From the NCBI GenBank assembly GCA_022457065.1, contig JAJGBQ010000001.1, forward strand, positions 1,178,001 to 1,242,000: a DNA stretch of 64,000 nt, given 5' to 3'. Both the position numbers and the translations under genes were made by a program. The stretch's first letter is position 1; the number at the start of each line of letters is the position of its first letter. The DNA comes from Curvularia sp. ZM96 (Eukaryota > Ascomycota > Dothideomycetes > Pleosporales > Pleosporaceae). The notes beneath the pieces were generated by a model that was not told the origin of the DNA, ran no database searches, and was given only the letters and a program-made list of their open reading frames with translations. This document shows positions 8,630-21,135 of the stretch, piece after piece.

Positions 8630-11600
8630 ATGACGCAAGGCACACCCGCTCCACTGATGCGCGATGCATGCTGCACCCCACGCGTCGCGAATATTTGCCA
8701 GACCCAACAGCAACCCGCAATCACGATGCACCGGGGAGAGCAATCAAATGTATCGCGGCCCACTACACCGTCATGGCTCGCCAACGATATAAGCTTCCCA
8801 GAGATAAACGGCGACGAAGATTTCGGAACTCTGGCAGACAAATTGTGCCAGTCAGTTCGTCGAGCGTGATGCGCCATTGACACACTTCTCTAATGACCTG
8901 TAGATTTTTTGAACACAACGTCAAGCTACCACATGCTTTCGAAGACCTTCGTCGATCGCAAGAGGGACACGCGCTCAAATCCCTCATCCAGTACCTGTCC
9001 ACACACGTCGATCACCCAGCCCTAATATCTGCCTTAATGTACGTCGACGCAAGTCTACACCACTTGAGGAATTTGCAGAGGTCGGAATACTGGTAAAACA
9101 TGCTAACCCAAGCTAGGGCTCTGAAAGGACATTTTTCTGCCTTGGACGAGACCAGTGACGAACCGGGAGTAAACGAAGCACGAGGATACGCATGCGAATT
9201 TGTTGCCTGGCAGTTCTTGACAAACTTGAAGGAAGCAGAAATTATCGAATATTTGTTGGTTGAGCTGCCGCCTGCATCCGCTTCAAGCAGTCCATCTACG
9301 GAGACTGGCTATCAAAACCGCCAGAATGGACATGGTAATGCAGGCCCCGATGAACGCTCACCTCTCCTGCCGACTTCGAATGGCGATTACTTTAGCCGTG
9401 GTGATTCTCCATTAACTCGGTTTGGGTCTTTGATGTCACAATGCGAAAACCTTTCTGCACTGGAGCTTGCGACTGTATCAGGAGCAAAGAAGTTCCTTTC
9501 ACAGAGGCCTGTACAAAAGATCATCAACGGCTTGTGGAAAGGCGACATTGTCTTCTGGGAGACCCTTAGTTTGCATTCAGCGAAGAGACCAAGGAAATAT
9601 AACCGGAAACAGGCTGATCCTTTTTCCCGCCTACGCGTCCCGTTATACCTGAAAGTCTTTGAGACGTTGTTCTTTGCGGCTTTCCTAGGACTTTACTACG
9701 CGGTGCTGGTGCGACGCGACAATACTCACATTACAATTCCTGAGCTGCTGCTCTATGTGTGGATTGCTAGCTTCGCATATGACGAGTTCGCAGATTGGCT
9801 TGATGCTGGGCAGACATCCTTCTATGCTTCGGATTTTTGGTAACATTGTTGTTCACTCAAGTTGTGCAGAATCTATCTAACGATACCAGGTGGACGTGGG
9901 ATATCAGCATAGTCGTCGTCGGCTTTATATTTTTTACCATGAGTGAGGCGCCCGAAGAACATGACCAAGGCAAGATCTAAACTCCCCGACAGGAATTGTA
10001 GGCTTGACGACAGGCCACGCTGCAACGATTGACCAGGCATACGACGTACTTGGATTAGAAGCTCTCTTCCTAGTTCCACGTATATTCTCTCTACTCAGCC
10101 TCAATCGCTATTTCGGGACTCTCATTCCCTGTCTGAAAGGTTGGTGCGCCTTGCTAGGTAGCTTCCTTCGATTCCGCTAAAGCCGAACCAGAGATGACAA
10201 AGGACTTTGTCAAGTTTCTATCACTTGTAGTTATCCTGTATCTAGGTAAGTGAAGGCATGCCAAGCTAGAGTGATCGGATGGTTAACACTATATTTAGGT
10301 TTCTTGACTACCTTTGTGTTGCTAGCTCGCGACAGTAGGTTCAACGCGAAACAAATGGTTAGTTTTGCCGCCTCCGCCACACTGAATACAGCCATGCTCA
10401 TCCACTCCATATAGTGTTGGATTCTGATCAAAGTCTTTTTTGGGTGAGTAGAGCTATGCCATTATCGCTATAGCACCGGCTGACTCTCGTTAAGATCGAG
10501 CTACCTAGGATTCGGTGAGTTACCCCTGGTAACAATCAAAGTAACGGATGCATTGCCTCCCCCAACGATTGACCAATTGCTGACAAGATCAACGGGTAGA
10601 TGTCGCTGAAGAGATGTATGCATTTCCCAGAACAAATGTCAACCGTCTATTAACCCTACACAGTTCACCATTCTTTGGTCCTCCAGTCATGGTAATGCCA
10701 TCTTAGATGGATCGTTTTGCGATGTGCTGACTCGAACGATAGCTTGTTTTTGTCACTTTGACAAACATCCTACTCATCACAAGCTTGATATCGCTTTTGA
10801 GTAACTCTTTGAGTAAGGTACTTAGCATTTTCGTTGGTTGTCGATACTTCCTTCCTGCACCCTGCATACATGGTTATGCATGCCAAGCAGTGATGCACAT
10901 TCAACTGCGCCCCCTCATTTCAAACTACTGCCTAGGATATACCGCTGGGATAGAAATCTTGAATTCTTCCGGTCGTTGTTATCGGGGTGTGGTACAGCCA
11001 CGTCTTGATTCTTCAATCCTAGTCCCACAGCAACCATGTCTTCTTTCATGAGTCATGGATGCCATGGTTGTATTGTTAATTTGTGCATGATATGACATCT
11101 CTTGTAGAAGGAACTGACGAAGAGCAGGTTTTGGATCATGCCAGAGATGAATATTTATTCGTGTTCGTGTATCCCAATCACCTATACCTGACATTTACTA
11201 ATTGCGTTATGGATGCAGCTATTCGGTCTATGTGCTTGAAGCATCGAGTTCGAATAGGTTGACGTACTTTCTGCCTCCGTTGGTGAGTGTCTTTTGCAAT
11301 ACTATTATCGGGACGTAAAAGCGGGTGTTAAGCGCCGGGCTACTGAACGGCCGATTGGCACAGCCTCTATGACCAGAACGGAAGAGACACTCATGTCCAA
11401 CCAACCTGTCAAGGTTCTGTGCCTGACTTCTTCGAGGAGTGGCATTGTGTGGGCTCTTTGCCGTTGTTACCCTGCCGGCGAGCCTTGTTCTGCCGCTCAG
11501 GCTCTCTCGGCTCGACAACGCTGCAAACCTATGTGGGCCCTCGATCAAGCTATTCCCACTTTCCCACTCCCCGTCGCAAGGCTGACCAGCTTCCAGAATC

Positions 11601-12028
11601 TTATTCCGTTAGTGATTCGACCGTTGCGGCTCATTCTGCCTTCAGAGTGGCTGAGAAGCGTCCGAATCGTTATGCTCAAGGCGACACATCTGCCTCATGT
11701 ATTTGTTATCTGGGCTTTTGAGAAGATCTCCGGCCCTCGTAGCCGCAACGCTAAAGTGACGACGTTTAGTGGTGGACCGCAGTCACCTGCCCTGTCAAGA
11801 AGAGCCCCTCGGCTGGCTGTGAACTCGCCGCGCTTGCTGATGGCCAACTTCCCCAGTGCTGTGGGCAGGACTCAACATACGAATCGGCCTCAGACTCAAA
11901 CAGGGCCCCCGGAATCAGATGCTCAGTTGAGGACACTAGTTGCCAAGCTGTCCACCCAGGTAGAAGAACTTACTGCGATGGTGTCGCAGCTCCGAGAGCA
12001 CCGCGAAGCGAGCACACTGGCCGCGTGA
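8630..12028 (+). CDS. YVC1: TRP-type vacuolar cation channel (YVC1 family)
   Basis: Fifteen exons: 8630..8850, 8904..9038, 9117..9839, 9890..9942, 9993..10139, 10192..10245, 10299..10357, 10415..10443, 10495..10514, 10600..10615, 10664..10691, 10743..10817, 11128..11162, 11219..11282, 11597..12028; 696 residues, all phases consistent. The N-terminal cytosolic domain includes GYACEFVAWQFLTNL and AKKFLSQRPVQKIINGLW. Hydrophobic segments start at LFFAAFLGLYYAVLV, and the pore end reads FFGPPVMLVFVTLTN, ILLITSLISLLSNSLSK. A coiled coil lies near the C-terminus (LRTLVAKLSTQVEELTAMV). Family members release Ca2+ from the vacuole in response to stretch and osmotic shock. Exons 9 and 10 are only 20 and 16 bases. 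Introns 12 and 14 are about 310 bases, the rest about 50 to 85. The ATG at 8630 is the first in frame; the N-terminus is the least certain. Confidence 0.92.
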
Positions 12029-12804
12029 GGGCCGGCGCTTGCAGCCGCGGGCGTATAGGTAAGTATGTACAGTAGTCCAGGACAAGGAACACAGGCGTGG
12101 GCAAAAGTCAAATACAATTGCATGGTTTTCATTTGCAAAACGAACAGTTGAGCCGGTGCGCGTGAAAATGGGGTGTTGGTGTCTCACCGTCGCAAAGGCA
12201 ATGGGGGCCGTAAATGAGCAAACGATCAACGGCGGATGCAGCCAGAACACGGTCGCCAGCCTGAACAGTTTCACGGGGACGCACAGCGGCAAGGGTACAA
12301 CCGCCCTCTCCTCTTGCGCCTCAAACTCCGGTCGGAGCAAGGATTTTTGTGTTCGGCCCGCTAAGGTCTAGCTACCCGACAGTCTGGTTCACTCTGGCTA
12401 CCCCAGTCAAGCCACCACACTCTGCATGCCCCTGCACATTCCTTCATAGCCCCCTCATGAACTAACAGGCGCTGCCGCGTAGGCGGCTCGAGCTTTGTTC
12501 ATGCTGGTCCTGCCTAGCATAATTTGGGAGTCTGCCTAACACTCAAAAGCCCACTGTTTGAACGCATGCTTCGAGGGTACGCTGGTGGAGCATATGAATC
12601 GACGTCTGGACTTAGATCTGGCAGGGCTGCTCACCTATTTTCACCGCACAAATATAACTTGTCTTGGTTCAGCCTTCACCTTCCTACTTCACTCAGCTTC
12701 CTGCACCCCACTACCACTTCCACCCATTATCATTCTCCACATATCTGGTCAGCCTCAAAGACTCTGTACCTCGTTTCCCTTTGTCCTTTGTTCGTTCTTT
12801 CAAC
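12029..12804 (+). promoter_or_regulatory. Intergenic region and pyrimidine-rich leader of the C2H2 gene
   Basis: No gene is visible. The last ~150 bases before the ATG at 12805 are rich in C and T, typical of the transcription start and leader of filamentous fungal genes. Open frames here, including one running into the C2H2 gene from 12664, lack supporting motifs. Confidence 0.45.
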
Positions 12805-13897
12805 ATGCTGTACCCGGACCAACCTACGCCACCCTTCAACTCGCCCTATCAAAATCGGACAGGTACCCTGATGGAATCGCCCTACCCTTCCCCAGGCCGA
12901 GGGGAATCCAAGTATCCGCAAGGTCTCGGTCTATACGAAGTTCAGTCTGCATTCCCACACGGTCTGCCTCCGTCACCTCAGCCATCGCCAAATTGGAATA
13001 GTCAATTTCCCAACGTTTCCTCGACGAACGATTTTGCCAACCCGTATCTTTCGGGAGCCTTCGACCATCCAGTATCACGATCACCTTTGCCCTGGCAATC
13101 CGCACAAACATCTCCCCGTTCTTCGATGTCCTATACACGCGAGATGTCAACCTTTTCACACGACGGCTCGGAACATGCGTATTCTGGCGTAGTGAAGGTC
13201 GAAACCCCAGCATGGAGCCCACAAGTTCACTTTGGCACGGATACTAGAGTGCAGATGGATCAACTTTCGACTTCACGACAACAGCCCTTGACGGTAGCTC
13301 CGGAGCGGCTCAGCACAGGCCTCTATACATACGAGAATCCATATCCGTCGCCAGCTATGCTTGGAAACGAACCGACCTCTATGTACAACTACAATCATGT
13401 CGATTATCAGAGAGAGCCGTCGGAGGGAAGTGTACACAGCCCACGGTCGCGGAAGTCGCGTCTAAACTTCCCTGTCGCAGCTGTATCACGCAAGCCAACT
13501 CGCAACCGGAGGCACACAGATCCTGCACATGCTTTGTATCTCTGCGAGCATTGTCCTGACAAAGGCTTTGCCAGGAAGCATAACCTGACCCAACATATGC
13601 TTACACATGCACCGGTCCGCAGGAAAGACTATGTCTGCCCTCATGCTGAGTGTGGAAAAGAGTTTGTACGCAGGGCGGATCTAGTGCGGCATGACGAATG
13701 CGTGCACCAGAAGAAGAGGCCATGGCAATGCGAGAAGTGTTCTGCGGTATTTGGCCGCAAGGACACACTGACGAGGTAAGGAGCACTCGACCAATTTTTT
13801 CCGTCCATATTATTAACAACTTTCAAGGCATAAGACTGACGGGTGTTCTCGCCGCACCGAGGTCATGAGCTCGGGAGACGTCAGCCCACGTATGTGA
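12805..13897 (+). CDS. C2H2 zinc-finger transcription factor (unassigned)
   Basis: join(12805..13775,13828..13897), 346 residues. The first ~230 residues are low-complexity and rich in Ser, Pro, Tyr and Gln, as in activation regions. Three fingers follow near the C-terminus: CEHCPDKGFARKHNLTQHMLTH, CPHAECGKEFVRRADLVRHDECVH and CEKCSAVFGRKDTLTRHKTDGC. The 52-base intron splits the third finger; splicing supplies its HKTDGC end. A basic stretch RKPTRNRRH precedes the fingers. A Met 47 codons upstream is in frame, but it lies in the C/T-rich leader, and MLYPDQPTPPF starts at the better-placed ATG. It is probably a nuclear DNA-binding regulator; target genes cannot be inferred. Confidence 0.85.
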
Positions 13898-16800
13898 TGA
13901 ACGATCCTTGTTCCTCTCGACGCTTGCCTGGCAGATGTCTATAAGCTTTTTTTGTGTTTTGATTTTGGATGATCGTGTTGTTTTGCGTGGGTGGACACCT
14001 GCATTTACGGCGTTTTGGACAAGCTGGGGAACAATACGGAAACAATAGACAGATTGCAGTGACATAGTGAGGGTTGCCTGGCTTCAATGCGCATAGGGCT
14101 CTCTTGTTCATAGTGACAATATGATCACATTCAACCCAATCGAAGCAGACACTAGAGTCACGAGAGCGCTTTTGCAGCACCATACCTGGGTATTCAGGGT
14201 AGCTCGAGGGCGCCACCACGATCAGTCAGTCCCTGGCCGCAGCGAGCTGGCAACGTCTTTCTGCACCACCCACCTGAGGCGGGGACGACACGGGGATCAT
14301 TGCCGCAAGCCACGAACCGCGGCCCATGTCGAGCAGGCTAAAGCTGCATGGATGCGTCTGTCTGTGAAATGCTGCAAGCATGGTGCATATTAAGCGCCCT
14401 CCATGAGCAAAAATCCGCACAGGTCGCATCTGACTGGCCCACCACACGCTGCGACTGCGGCACAGCGACGAAGCCTTCGGGAAGACTACGGCTCAGCACA
14501 GCTAAACGCAGGATGACGCCTGGATGCGAGTAATATTACCTGGCCCGTCCCTGCCTGGAGCAACCTGGACAACAGGTGACGGCGGACAGCAATCAGCAGA
14601 CAGCTCTGTTCGTACCGTGCTGCAGCGTGTCTCGAATCGAAGGTCGACCCACATCGCATATCAATCCCGGAGGCCCTGGCTGCAACTTACCCGTCTCTTC
14701 CCAAGACTAGCGGTATAGCGTCGCGGCGGGCGCTTAATGTATGGCCGGCTGGGCTTGTCTTATCTGGCTCGAGCCACGTCGGCTCGTTCAAAGCGTGCAG
14801 CGATCGGGCCCACTAGCCTGCTTCCGTCACGGCCACCACACTCCTCCCACCAAGTCCCCCAGCGACCTCCCCGTTCTGTCCTCGTCGTTTCAACGCGTCT
14901 CTGCGTCTAATACTCTTCCGCTTCGCACGAACCCGTCGCAGCAACGGCCGCTTGCTGCCTGACCCAACCACATGGAATCCAATGGTATACCCAGGCGCGC
15001 TTTTCCCGCCCCAGGCTCCTCTCCTCCCGCCATGCAAACAGGTAACACGATCAACGTCCTGGGCGACGCATCGACTTCAGGATGACGGTAACGGAAAAAG
15101 AAGCAAAAAAGAAGGGCGACTGCCTGGGAAATGACGCATCGACAGACTGACAGGCGCCACTCATGTGACGCCCTTTGGATGCGAGTGACGGCACGCATCT
15201 TCGGCCTGATGGAGACTTCGCCGAATTCAGCATAACCATGCTCTCCTGGTACTGAAGGCCGTCTGCTTGCCAAGCCCATCTCGACTGAGACATTTTGCTG
15301 CAGTGCGTCGCCGCCGGGTCGCTGGATGGGCCACTGTAACATCACGTGTTCGCAATTGGGTCCACATTGATTCTAGAGTACCTCCCTACATATGGAGGAT
15401 TGCCATGACCATACGGGCATGTTCCCACAACGGCATTGGACAGCAATACATTAGGCCTGGGACAAGTTGCCACTGCCGCCTGTCGGCTTGTTACAGGGCC
15501 GATGGGCGTCGCCGATTGCAACACACCACGGCACCGAGTTCCCACTGTGCAGGGGCCATTGACGTAGCCTCCAAGTTTCTACAATATAGATCCAACTGTA
15601 TCATGCACGAGATGCTGTTCTCGCGATCACCTGGTTAGGGGATCTATGTGTACTGGAAATAGTCACTAAATAGCGGGGCGACCGGTCACCCCAAGTTTCT
15701 GGGAAAGAGCATGCAGCTATTGAAAACAATCTTGCAAATAAGAGCGCCAATTTCGCATGTGCCTGTTTACCTGATCCTGTGCAGGCAACGAAGCCTGGGG
15801 TCAACTGCACAGCCCCTGCTGTCCATCTTTCTGGGTCTGAACCATGAGTAGCCGTGATTGCTATGGTCGGAGAAGACACCTACGCTTGAGACATGAAATT
15901 TCACGCGGTTTCAGTTAAGAGTGTTTCTCGAGAAGCAAACGGGCATGATAAGCAGGTACCTGCATCTGCGTCACGGAATCAAACGCCCAATGCACCCTGC
16001 TTCTCGTACGCCGCATCTCCCCACAGCGGACACCTGCAGATGGGAAGGAACAAAGGCGTCAGGCCCCCGAATGTGCCCTGACTGTATTTCAGCAGATCAT
16101 TTGCGCTTTTGACAGGGGAGCGAATAGCGCACCGTAGATACTCGACCTACCCGGGGTGAGAGACTGCACCGTCATTGTTTTCCCTCAGTACTGCGCGTTG
16201 TTGCCTTGGAGTCTTCAGAACCCCTGAACTCATTTGGTATGGGGACAGAGACACTAGATTTCTACTACCACAAGTTGGTATACAGGTTATCGGGACACCA
16301 CACACGTGGCATTGGTAACCCATCAGATGCAACAGCACGCAATTGCAATCCAAATTGACTTTCAAGTGCCGCGTTGCGCAACTCACCAGGTTCAAAGCGC
16401 TAAACGGCGCCTCCAGGAACCCAAGTCTATCGCTAAGGCGTCAAAACACCTGGAGTAGCCGCGGTGCTTCCGCCACCCGCGCGAGCCGCTCAATCCTTAC
16501 TAGCGAAGCGCATCGCCGCGCGTTTGTGCCCGCGATAGACGCCGCTTCGCTAGAGTCACGTATAACGCAGCTAAAACCAACGTCGCATCGCAAGTGTTTT
16601 GTTGCGCACTCACTTGCACCATCTGCAGCATCACTGATTTTTTTCCCCAAAAGACAGAAACAAAGCGACACAGTACACTAACACATCTTATGTAAGGTTA
16701 ACCCGTGTAGACGCAGAGTCGAGGCTGCGCAAAGTCACAGCTGTTCATGGTTAGGCATTCCATCCACCCTTCGGCTTGGATTTTTAGTGTCCAGACTACG

Positions 16801-17861
16801 TACATGCTTAGTGGGGGAGTCCGCAGAGCCTTGCGAGACTAGTGAAAGCCTCCGGCTAGGTTTCCTCCCTTGCATTGCGCAATCCTACGAGAGGCAGTGC
16901 AAGGCACTACTACTACACTCGTTTTCAGAAGCTCCTCTTTTTCCAACTCGAAACCAGAAGCAACCAACAAGAAGCATTGCGAAAAAAAATTCCGTGGCTA
17001 TCTATCACCACGGTGTAGGGCTCAGCTAGTTCATCAAGTATGACAGCGGAGAATAAGACAGGAATATTCCCGGATTCGCTTAATGGTTGTCAAGGGCTGG
17101 GTAACGCCCGCCACGCCAGTTCCGTCCAGCCAACCGTCCAGCCAGCCAGCCGCTCAACTTCCCTTGAATTGTCCACCATGTCCGGGCACGGCTGTCGTGT
17201 TCCCCGGCCAATTATTGGACGCTAAGTATGGACAAGCTACCGCATGTGGATATGGCCCGAGTTGTGTTCAGATGGAATTACAGACATTATGATTGCGCAG
17301 AAACCCACCCAAAAATCCGGGAGCTGGGAACGCTTACCACACTACTGCACATAGAGCGCCTTGGCAGAACACCACCCACGATAGAATAGGAAGGCGACGA
17401 GTCGAACGCTGTAAATGGCTAGCCCAGGTGTCCGAAGTCGACCAGTGCAGATTTTCGAGGCGAGGCTGTTGCGCAACCTCACCCTGCGTCCTTCGGACCA
17501 GACACCTGTGTCATCGCATGGTTCAACCCGGCGAGTTTGGTTTAAGCGCACTCGGCCCCATCCGACCCGCCTATCAGAAAATCAATCATTTTGTCATGAA
17601 CGCCGAGTACCCTTGGATACAAATCACGTTGTCAGTTTCCTCCATCGCCTGTCATAGCCCGGGCTCGGTGTGCTCGCCGTCCGGAGCCTGTCTTCAAACA
17701 GACAAAGTCCTTGGCGATTGCAACTGTGTCAACCACGCTTCGGCACTTTTGCGGATAACCCGTCAAGTACACGTAATTATACCGGTATTCGAGCCAGTAA
17801 TATTGACCATCACGCGGATGGGAAAACAAGAAATCGACCTGTTGGCGTTACGCCATGAATA
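13898..17861. other. Gene-poor stretch left of the transposon
   Basis: About 4 kb without a recognisable coding region, RNA gene or second transposon. The short frames on both strands show no motif. A perfect 11-bp inverted repeat (CTAGCGAAGCG at 16500-16510, complement at 16543-16553) could fold into a hairpin with a 32-base loop. A near-perfect 18-base palindrome centred on ACCGGT lies at about 15675-15692. Confidence 0.5.
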
Positions 17862-17871
17862 CCCCCGGCCC
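17862..17871. repeat. Target site duplication, left copy
   Basis: CCCCCGGCCC directly abuts the left terminal inverted repeat and is repeated exactly at 21270-21279. Ten bases fits the 8 to 11 base duplications made by Mutator-like elements. Confidence 0.88.
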
Positions 17872-18005
17872 CGGCAAATTTCCGCCACACCACTGCTTGG
17901 CGTAATAATTTCCCATCTACCACCGTTTCAAATACACTGCCACACACGTGACGTTAGCTTGTAAAATATCCCAAATGCCACTGTTTCTATCCCACATGCC
18001 ACCGT
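17872..18005. repeat. Left terminal inverted repeat (134 bp)
   Basis: It begins CGGCAAATTTCCGCC and matches the reverse complement of 21136-21269 at 133 of 134 positions with no gaps. The one mismatch is G at 17939, where the other arm reads A on the equivalent strand. Beyond CCACCGT the two arms diverge at once. Confidence 0.93.
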
Positions 18006-18347
18006 TTAAAGCCTCAGCTAACGGGCACTTAGCGGCCTATAGGGGGTTTAAAAATAGCGAATCTAACGCCCCTAAGGGAAGGGTATAGGGCTTATGCAAC
18101 CTCTCCCCAAAACTCCAAACATGACCGACCCTAAGAACTGCTTCTCTGATAATCTATTATCTGCCTTTAATCTCACAACAGATTGTTTAGACTCAACAGA
18201 ACTACCTTATCGACGAACACTACTACGATAAGCCTGAGAAACGCTGCCCTACACGCTCTTGGGTAGTAGACAAAGACAGTAGTAGTTTTATATAAAGAGA
18301 AGGGTTGAAAATTGTAATGTATAGTAGATCTAAATCTTTCTATAGTC

Positions 18348-20899
18348 TCACAATTGGCCTATTCGAGCTCTTTTTCTTGATCGCGTTGATAGGGCTGGAG
18401 GCTCTTCGCTTTGGACACTACTCTCTCCACTCGCCATAGGTCTTTTGTCTCTTCTAGGTGGACTTGATGTGACATTATGGGTAATATGTGGAATAGAGCT
18501 AGATGTCGCGATTGTAAAAGTATCGTTCGTAATAGTAGAATCCATATAAGTGACTTGTAAAGCGGCTAGATCTACTTGAGAGCCGCTGCTACTTTGCTGT
18601 TCATCGTCTAGCCGTAGCTGCTGATCTACAGTTGGCTGGAAGACTGGCGGTTTAGGAGATGTGGGCCGCAAGGTTGAATGTTCTGCTTCCGCTGTAGATG
18701 CCTGTGCTATATTAGGTTGACCGTCTTCGTTGTTTCGGTTCTCGTTCACTGCTTGCCTAGCAACTCTAATTCGCTGAGTCTGGTGGCGCTCTCTTATTGC
18801 CTTGATTTCTTTGAGAGATGCTTGTATAGCTCTGATCCGTTGCCACAAGGTATCGTGCTCTCTTAAGTCTAGAGGTTGGGAAATGAAAGATAGGGTAGAC
18901 ACGGTTTGATTAGTAAGTTGAGATGATGCCTCTTGATTAGATATAATCTGTTCGGGACAGCGCTGGATAGGTGTAATCTGAATAGGACGATTTGAAACAT
19001 CCGGGTGTTGTTGGAAATATGTTGCGCCTGATTGATATTGGTTTCGAGCCTTATCCTGTTGCTTCTTCTGATAGTTTGGTGATGCTAGATTTCTAAGTCT
19101 CTGGGCCTCTGTCTCCCGGGTCCTTCGCTTCATCCTTTTCTGGACCGGACGACCTCGCGAGGGAGCATAAGGAGGTGGCTTTGTAACTCTATTAGGTTTG
19201 AGATCGTCTAGTAAAACCGGTAACAGAGAGTATTTATACTGCTCACGGTACTTAGATATCTCGTAGAACTTGGTAATATACTTCTCGGGTTTAGTATTAA
19301 AGAACCGACAAACGGCAATCGCATGTCTATAAGGAATTTTGTGATCCTGGAAAGCGAGATAGGAGCATTTCTGAGCTTTGAGCTGGACGAGGCGAGTATT
19401 CTGGTCCCCTGGGTTTGCTCGGTATGCTAGAGCTACCATATTCTCGCGCTCTTGAGGAGTCACAAGGTACTGGTTACTCTCCTCAAGCTCTTTCTGGAAA
19501 TATGCCATAGCATAGTTAGTATACTTCTCGTCTTTCTGGGGGCTATGACGTCTTTCGTAAAATTTCGACATTATATATGTCTATATATGATGTAGTGAAT
19601 GGAAAATCGGTAATTCACGGGCCTCCTATAGCTTGGTCTTAGTCGGAATAGAACAATAGGCTTTCTAATAAGTTCACTTACCATCTATGCGCTATTTATC
19701 GACTCGGATATATTAGAACAAGTTTGACTAAACCGTGGGAAATCGACTAGTGGTGCATGTGATGTTGCGTAGTGCTTTGCATCGAGTTGATCCAGGTAGT
19801 GACGCGCAGGAGCAGAAAGAGACTTAATCTGATCTAAAAAGGCTTTAAATTTAGCCTTAGTCTCGACTAGACAAGCAGCTCTGAATATCTTCTCAACCTT
19901 TCTTCCAAATTCGTTTCTAACATTCTCTGCAAGATGTTGCGTGCAGTGATAGTGGAAAGCCTTTGGTAAAGCCTCTGCAACAGCTGGAACTAGACCTTTT
20001 GCTCGATCGCTAACGATTGTAAGATGCTCAAAATTGTCTCGTTCTTTCTCGGTAGTATCAAGGTTGTTGAGAAAGTATTCTCTGAAACCTTGTAGAAAGC
20101 TGAGCCACGATTCTTTAGACTCGTTTCTAGCGAATCCCCACATTAATGGTAGGATTTCCTCGTTAGCGTCAAGTGTTGTAAGAATAAGAAGAACTACGTT
20201 CTTTTCTGACTTCATATGGGCACCATCAACACAGATAAACTGTCGGGAGTGCCAAAATGCATGAATACAAGCCCTCGGTGCTACATAGCACCATTTAAAG
20301 GATCCATTATTATCCGTCGAAATAGTAGCGTTCGCTATCGAAGTAGCATAGTCTCCTTCGTCGTTCACATCTATATCTATATTAAGCCCGTTATCCGTGA
20401 TTGTCCGAAGGAATGGAAGGATGAGCTGGAAGGACTTCGTCTTGTCCATGAAGGCACTCTTTTGGATCTCCTTCTTTGCGCGCCACGCTTGTAGGTACGA
20501 TATCTGATTTGAGTGCTGAAGTCTTTCAGCAGTCTGAATCTGGCGTGGCCTCGTCCGAAAGTCGCTCTTAACTATATCTCCTTGTTGGTGGGCAATGAGT
20601 TTTGCAGATCTTGATGCTTTCCAATCTTGATGGGAGCTAAGATCGCAGGTGTGAGGGACTAATTTCCGAAGCTCAAATTGATCGGATCGATTCATATAAG
20701 CGATCTGGAGGAAGAATTTGTATCTAGTTTCCTCGCTCGAGCGGCAGATAGCGTGAAATCTCGTCCGATCGCTGGCAGCTACTTTGAATGAAAGTCTCTG
20801 GGTCACCATAACGTGAAGAACCGACTCTTTTGCTTCATCAATTGACGCGAATGTCTGTCTGATAAATAGAGTACTAGGCAAATCCCTGGAGGATGCCAT
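18348..20899 (-). pseudogene. MULE transposase with in-frame TAG and degenerate SWIM finger
   Basis: Two exons, complement(join(18348..19580,19682..20899)), with a 101-base intron (GTAAGT donor, ATATAG acceptor, phase 0). The N-terminal part resembles the FAR1/MULE DNA-binding region. The catalytic core shows FICVDGAHMKSEKN (first Asp), LTIVSDRAKGLVPAV (second Asp), FHYHCTQHLAENV (CX2H) and CSNISESINS (Glu), the DDE plan of MULEs. Just after ESINSA a TAG at 19685-19687 interrupts the frame three bases before the donor. Beyond the intron the frame resumes with SKFYERR. The SWIM-like finger reads CSYLAFQDHKIPYRH, with Tyr at two positions where Cys is expected. The long tail ends RKRARIGQL. It is probably inactive unless the TAG is read through or avoided by other splicing. 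Confidence 0.82.
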
Positions 20900-21135
20900 C
20901 GTAGTTAATTGTCGCTAGATTTTGTGTTAACCTCGCGTTAGAACGCGTCGACTCTTTAATCGCGTTAGACGCGTTATGAACCGTCACGGCTTTAGCCGGG
21001 CGCTGAGTCTGACGCGGATAATAGGAAGCCCTACTACCTAATACTAAAAACAACGATATTATACAGACTTTCGTGTAAAACCAGTTTGTCTACTGCCTAA
21101 AAGAGTCTAGGGGAGGTGCGAAACCTACTAATAAG

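Noticed and set aside
11294..11596. Start of the open frame that ends at 12028, read as an independent gene
   Set aside because: The first ~100 codons are intron of the channel gene; only the part from 11597 (NLIPLVIRPLRL) matches the family and joins in phase to exon 14.
17293..17964. 223-codon open frame overlapping the left transposon end
   Set aside because: It continues into the terminal inverted repeat, has no motif, and its end is transposon sequence; it is a chance frame.
18348..19571. Treating the second transposon frame as a separate accessory gene
   Set aside because: Its beginning (SKFYERR and the SWIM-like finger) is the normal continuation of MULE transposases after the catalytic Glu, and a phase-0 intron links it to the upstream frame.
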